From the NCBI GenBank assembly GCA_037440105.1, contig JBBIUS010000033.1, positions 1-8,047 of the forward strand: 8,047 bases of DNA, written 5' to 3'. The notes beneath the pieces are model-generated. The model made no database searches. It worked only from the letters and a program-made list of their open reading frames with translations, and had not been told where the DNA came from. The position numbers were made by a program, and so were the translations under genes. Shown piece by piece: positions 5,195-8,047 of this stretch (the stretch's first letter is position 1; the number at the start of each line of letters is the position of its first letter). The DNA comes from JBBIUS01 sp037440105 (GTDB lineage: Bacteria; Patescibacteriota; Patescibacteriia; XYB2-FULL-38-15).

Positions 5195-6688
5195 GTGCCT
5201 TTCTTTAAAGCAAAAAATTTAGATTTAAAAACAGGCGGAAAGTGGATAGTTGTTCTCCACGAAAAAGAGGCCCAGGCTTATGGTATTCGGATGGGAGACA
5301 AACTGCGGCTTGAGTGGAATAGTAAAAAAACCGTGGTTATGGCTAACTTTACGAGAACAAAAGTTAATCATGGCGAAATCGGGCTTTTTGCTGAGATTTG
5401 GCAGCATTACAAAATTAAACGCGGTGAGACAATTAAGCTTTCTTTAGTTGAGAGACCCAATTCAATTGAAGCAATTAAGAAAAAGATTTTAGGTAAAACT
5501 TTGACTTTTAAAGAGATGTATTCAATTGTCAAGGATATTGCTGATTATGTTTTAAGTGATGTAGAAATAACTTATTTTGTTGCTTCTGGTTTTGCCCGTA
5601 AATTTTCTCGTGACGAACTTTATTATTTAACTCGAGCAATCGCTGAGACCGGCGATATGATAAAATTGCCTGGGCCAATAGTTGATAAACATTCAGTCGG
5701 CGGTTTGCCAGGGAATCGAGTAACGCTTGTTCTTGTGCCAATTATTGCAAGTTTAGGTTTGAAAATTCCAAAAACTTCGTCAAGGGCTATTACTTCTGCG
5801 GCTGGAACAGCTGACACAATGGAAGTTTTAGCGCCAGTTACTTTTAGAATGGACGAGATAAAAGAAATCGTAAAAAAGACAAACGCTTGTCTTGCTTGGG
5901 GAGGAGCAACAAGAATTGCTCCGGCTGATGACAGAATTATCAGAGTTTCTTACCCTTTGTCGCTTGAGCCGTACACAAAAATGATTGTTTCGGTTATGGC
6001 AAAAAAGGTTGCTATGGGCATAAAATATTTAATTATTGATTTGCCGGTTGGACCAACAGCAAAAGTACATCGGTTGAGCGATGCTAAAAAGATTAGAAGA
6101 GAAATGGTTTATTTAGCAAAAAGATTTGGCATCAAAATAAAAGTCAACATTAATGAGGCTATAAAACCGATCGGTCGGGGAATCGGTCCGGCTCTTGAAG
6201 CAAGAGATGTTTTGCGTGTTCTCCAAAGAAAAGAAAATCGGCCCTTGGATTTGGAAGAAAAAGCATTGGAATTGGCAGGTGAACTTTTAGAATTAGTTGG
6301 ATATCCTAAAAGGGGTGAGGGAGGATATGAAATAGCAAAAAAGGTACTTCAGAGTGGGAAGGCATGGAAAAAAATGCAAGAAATTATAAAGGCCCAGGGC
6401 GGAAATCATTGCATTGATTCAGAAGAAATTGTTTTAAGTAATCAAATTTTCAAAGTAAAAGCCAAAAAAGAAGGCCAAATCGTTGGCTTTGACAATCGGT
6501 TTTTAGTAGAGATTTGCCGCACTCTTGGCGCGCCTTCTTGCAAAATTGCGGGGATATATTTAAATAAGGTGATGGGGGATAGGGTCAAAAAAGGTGAAGT
6601 TATATTTACAATGTATGCAGAAAGTGGAGATCGTCTGGCATTGGCCAAAAAGGCGTTGGAAAAAAAGGAGGTGCTGAAGGTAGAGTGA
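5195..6688 (+). CDS. deoA: AMP phosphorylase (archaeal DeoA-like, nucleoside phosphorylase family II)
   Basis: This 497-residue enzyme phosphorolyses AMP to adenine and ribose-1,5-bisphosphate, the entry step of the pathway completed by its two upstream neighbours. The first roughly 85 residues form the extra N-terminal domain typical of archaeal AMP phosphorylases and absent from ordinary thymidine phosphorylase; in Thermococcus it is needed for assembly into large multimers. The glycosyltransferase-3 core follows, with KHSVGGLPGNR (165-175), the AMP-phosphorylase version of the KHSTGG motif, then SSRAITSAAGTADTMEV (195-211) and WGGATRIAPADD (235-246). The PYNP-type C-terminal domain starts near residue 425. 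The start is GTG 5195; the overlapping ATG at 5193 is out of frame. No Shine-Dalgarno sequence is seen. The gene lies 51 bases after RuBisCO and probably shares its mRNA. The symbol deoA follows common annotation of the family, although the substrate is AMP. Confidence 0.93.
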   Translation: MPFFKAKNLDLKTGGKWIVVLHEKEAQAYGIRMGDKLRLEWNSKKTVVMANFTRTKVNHGEIGLFAEIWQHYKIKRGETIKLSLVERPNSIEAIKKKILGKTLTFKEMYSIVKDIADYVLSDVEITYFVASGFARKFSRDELYYLTRAIAETGDMIKLPGPIVDKHSVGGLPGNRVTLVLVPIIASLGLKIPKTSSRAITSAAGTADTMEVLAPVTFRMDEIKEIVKKTNACLAWGGATRIAPADDRIIRVSYPLSLEPYTKMIVSVMAKKVAMGIKYLIIDLPVGPTAKVHRLSDAKKIRREMVYLAKRFGIKIKVNINEAIKPIGRGIGPALEARDVLRVLQRKENRPLDLEEKALELAGELLELVGYPKRGEGGYEIAKKVLQSGKAWKKMQEIIKAQGGNHCIDSEEIVLSNQIFKVKAKKEGQIVGFDNRFLVEICRTLGAPSCKIAGIYLNKVMGDRVKKGEVIFTMYAESGDRLALAKKALEKKEVLKVE

Positions 6689-6708
6689 AAGCCAACCATA
6701 AGATAAAG

Positions 6709-6745
6709 CAAAAATTTCTAATTTCTAATTCCTAATTTCTAATCA
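6709..6745. repeat. TAATTTC-word repeat, left flank of the 6762-6858 hairpin
   Basis: AATTTCTAATTTCTAATTCC and a further TAATTTCTAAT are near-tandem copies of a 7-8 base word. The reverse complement of this word family (ATTAGAAATTAGG) appears on the far side of the hairpin at about 6914-6926, so the hairpin is bracketed by inverted word repeats. Confidence 0.65.
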
Positions 6746-6761
6746 ATACATGAATCAGACA

Positions 6762-6858
6762 AGGTTGTTGGTCACGGCTGCCAGTTTGGCCTTGGTCATG
6801 GGTCACCGGGTAAAATCCCAAAAACCAAGACTAATAACTAAACTGGCTACCAAGACCT
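6762..6858 (+). ncRNA. candidate structured element: long interrupted hairpin with duplicated arms
   Basis: Nested helices are AGGT 6762-6765 with ACCT 6855-6858; TTGGT 6768-6772 with ACCAA 6849-6853; GCCAGTTTGG 6780-6789 with CTAAACTGGC 6838-6847 (10 pairs, one G-U); CTTGGT 6791-6796 with ACCAAG 6824-6829; and TGGG 6799-6802 with CCCA 6817-6820. TTGGTCA occurs twice on the left (6768, 6792) and ACCAAGAC twice on the right (6824, 6849), so two pairing registers are possible. It is clearly richer in GC than its flanks. It begins 74 bases after the AMP phosphorylase stop and ends 97 bases before the Fe-S gene. No promoter or T-tract is evident, so it could be an mRNA element, a small RNA or a DNA element; the strand is a guess. 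Confidence 0.4.
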
Positions 6859-6884
6859 AAAACCATAACTTTTGACATTGAGAT

Positions 6885-6948
6885 TTGGGATTTATTTAGA
6901 TAAATTAGGTCAATTAGAAATTAGGTTAATTAGGTCAATTTTGAGTAA
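6885..6948. repeat. TTAGGTCAATTA-word repeat, right flank of the hairpin, before the Fe-S gene
   Basis: TTAGGTCAATTA occurs at about 6906 and again, slightly altered, at about 6930, with AGAAATTAGG between them. Part of it is the inverted counterpart of the words at 6709-6745. The segment ends just before ATG 6955, with no Shine-Dalgarno sequence. Confidence 0.6.
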
Positions 6949-6954
6949 GTTTTT

Positions 6955-7680
6955 ATGCCTATATTTAAAAAATTTTTTAAAGGCAACACATTATATTATC
7001 CCGGATGTCTCTCCAAGTTTGTGGTAAAAGAATTGGTGGAAAATTACCGCCAGATTTTGCGCAAGGCCGGGGTTGATTTTATTGAACTTGCTGATTTAGA
7101 AGTTTGTTGCGGCTCGCCGGCGCTTAAAGCTGGATACAATGAAGATTTTAAAAAGTTGGCTGAAAAAAATTTAAAGGTTTTTAAAGAGCATTCAGTCGGC
7201 CGGATTATCACCCACTGCCCAGCCTGTTTTATGATTTTTAAGAAAGAATATCCAAAAGTGCTCGGTGAAAGATGGGACATTGAGGTAAAACACGCCACAG
7301 AAGTTTTAGCAAAGTCAAAAATTAACAATCAAAAATCTGAAATCATAAATCTTAAATCTAAAATCACATATCATGATCCGTGCCATCTTGGCCGGCAGAT
7401 GGGAGTTTATGAAGCACCAAGAGAAGTGATTCGGAATTTGGGTTATAAAATAAAAGAGATGGAATTGTCCCGCAACCAGAGTTTTTGCTGCGGCGGAGGC
7501 GGGGGAGTGCAGTCAAATGAATCAGAGCTGGCTGACAAAATCGCCAAAGATAGAATTATCATGGCAAAAAAAACAGGAGCAAAATTTTTAGTTACGCCGT
7601 GTCCACTTTGTTATTTGCATTTAAAAAATAACGCCGAGGGTGAAGATATTGAAGTTAGGGAACTATCGCATTTATTATGA
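6955..7680 (+). CDS. (Fe-S)-binding protein with two CCG domains (HdrB/GlpC/LutA-like)
   Basis: This 241-residue protein has two cysteine-rich CCG domains: Cys18, CCG at 51-53 and CPAC at 88-91; then DPCHLGR with Cys143, CCGGGG at 178-183 and CPLC at 216-219. This is the arrangement that binds a non-cubane 4Fe-4S or zinc site in heterodisulfide reductase subunit B, and it is shared with GlpC, glycolate-oxidase and lactate-utilisation subunits. No N-terminal ferredoxin domain and no membrane segment are present, so it is a partner subunit, probably taking electrons from a flavoprotein not in this window. Residues 120-136 (KSKINNQKSEIINLKSK), between the two domains, are low in complexity and encoded by DNA that matches the intergenic word repeats in reverse complement. 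The start is ATG 6955. Its separation from AMP phosphorylase by 266 structured bases argues against assuming a role in AMP salvage. Confidence 0.85.
   Translation: MPIFKKFFKGNTLYYPGCLSKFVVKELVENYRQILRKAGVDFIELADLEVCCGSPALKAGYNEDFKKLAEKNLKVFKEHSVGRIITHCPACFMIFKKEYPKVLGERWDIEVKHATEVLAKSKINNQKSEIINLKSKITYHDPCHLGRQMGVYEAPREVIRNLGYKIKEMELSRNQSFCCGGGGGVQSNESELADKIAKDRIIMAKKTGAKFLVTPCPLCYLHLKNNAEGEDIEVRELSHLL
7312..7365. repeat. intergenic-type word repeat embedded in the Fe-S protein gene
   Basis: The segment encodes the interdomain linker and is built from AATCAAAAATCTGAAATC and CTTAAATCTAAAATC words. Bases 7346-7365 are the exact reverse complement of 3861-3880, a 20-base match to the spacer between the isomerase and RuBisCO. 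The reading frame stays open through it. Confidence 0.75.
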
Positions 7681-7690
7681 TTTAAATTTA

Positions 7691-7711
7691 GTTAGTCTCT
7701 GTGGAGACAAC
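7691..7711. terminator. small hairpin between the Fe-S gene and the last gene
   Basis: GTCTC (7695-7699) pairs with GAGAC (7704-7708) around TGTG, and GTT (7691-7693) pairs with AAC (7709-7711) with one bulged A. It lies 10 bases after the Fe-S stop. No T-tract follows directly, so terminator activity is uncertain. Confidence 0.3.
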
Positions 7712-7739
7712 CAATGTTTTATGCCCCTTAAACAAAAAT

Positions 7740-8047
7740 ATGTCAGAGAAAAAATCACAAATTGAATGTCCAAAATGCGGAGGGATTCATGAGCCAGGCA
7801 AATGTCCGGCAGAATTTGCCGCGCCAAAGAAAGAAAGAGTTTTAAGTCCAGAAGAAAAAGAAGAACAAGAAAGATTACAAAAAGAATTAGAAGAGCGCTT
7901 ATCAAGAGGCGATATTTCCGATGCCGAAGAAATCATCACCTTTGCAGAAAAGAAAAACATTTCCCTTGACCTTGCCAAACCAGAAATTGCCTCTGCCTGC
8001 CAAAAAAGATTAGAAGGGTGCTTATCAGAAGGCTCAATTTCCGATGC
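7740..8047 (+). CDS. zinc-knuckle protein with 41-residue repeats, N-terminal part (runs off the window)
   Basis: The gene starts at ATG 7740 (MSEKKSQIECPKCGGIHEPG) and stays open to the window end, 102 complete codons. Residues 10-22 form a compact Cys-x2-Cys-x3-His-x4-Cys knuckle, followed by a charged helical stretch. A repeat then begins: LEERLSRGDISDA (50-62) recurs as LEGCLSEGSISDA (91-103), a period of 41 residues (123 bases); between them lies EEIITFAEKKNISLDLAKPE. The periodicity and amphipathic helices suggest an alpha-helical solenoid of PPR/TPR-like size, perhaps for protein or RNA binding, but I recognise no named family. The two DNA copies agree at 31 of 38 compared bases, so the duplication is fairly recent or being homogenised. 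Its codons (GCC, ATC, TCC) look somewhat richer in C than those of its neighbours. Total length is unknown. Confidence 0.7.
   Translation, partial: MSEKKSQIECPKCGGIHEPGKCPAEFAAPKKERVLSPEEKEEQERLQKELEERLSRGDISDAEEIITFAEKKNISLDLAKPEIASACQKRLEGCLSEGSISD

Noticed and set aside
5223..5820. Overlapping reverse-strand open frames within the AMP phosphorylase gene, and similar ones in the other genes
   Set aside because: They are antisense to genes with strong family signatures, have no recognisable motifs, and are expected shadows in AT-rich coding DNA.
6780..6830. tRNA-like segment (GGGTAAAATCCC resembling a T-arm, then AAACCA)
   Set aside because: The putative T-loop is only six bases and lacks TTC, and no acceptor, D-arm or anticodon stem can be placed.

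Overview
The window (AT-rich, every supported gene on the + strand) looks like a chromosome fragment from an uncultivated small-genome bacterium of the Candidate Phyla Radiation (Patescibacteria, Parcubacteria-like). The reasons are an archaeal-type AMP-salvage RuBisCO cluster next to bacterial-looking genes, a DUF5679-type zinc ribbon, a small two-CBS protein, AT-rich word-repeat spacers between genes, and no convincing Shine-Dalgarno sequence at any start. The lineage is inferred from gene content; there is no rRNA or marker gene to confirm it.

Layout. 3-413: C-terminal piece of a GT-B-like glycosyltransferase. 414-554: word-repeat spacer. 555-1553: membrane-anchored clan GH-A glycoside hydrolase. 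1554-1777: spacer with a hairpin and a clear sigma70-type promoter. 1778-1936: 52-residue zinc-ribbon protein, followed by a strong terminator hairpin. 2008-2456: tandem-CBS protein split by a -1 frameshift at an A AAA AAG heptamer. 2474-2644: small single-pass membrane protein. 2645-2897: a gene-free stretch that I read as promoter + compact structured RNA (about 2695-2800) + terminator + the promoter of the next operon. 2898-6688: ribose-1,5-bisphosphate isomerase, RuBisCO and AMP phosphorylase, the complete three-enzyme AMP pathway. 6689-6954: a second structured gene-free stretch, a long interrupted hairpin flanked by repeats. 6955-7680: two-CCG-domain Fe-S/reductase-type protein. 7740 to the edge: zinc-knuckle protein with 41-residue repeats, cut by the window end.

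How the genes work together. AMP phosphorylase turns AMP and phosphate into adenine and ribose-1,5-bisphosphate, the isomerase makes ribulose-1,5-bisphosphate, and RuBisCO adds CO2 to give two 3-phosphoglycerates. This feeds nucleotide ribose into lower glycolysis. The pathway is established in archaea and reported in CPR genomes, so it is not new. The expected catalytic residues are visible in all three enzymes.

The less explained material is non-coding or recoding-like: a 19-pair RNA helix that starts exactly where an extended -10 promoter would start transcription; a second long hairpin with duplicated arms; tandem in-phase slippery heptamers in the CBS gene; and intergenic word repeats that abut start codons and, in one case, sit in frame inside a coding region as an interdomain linker.
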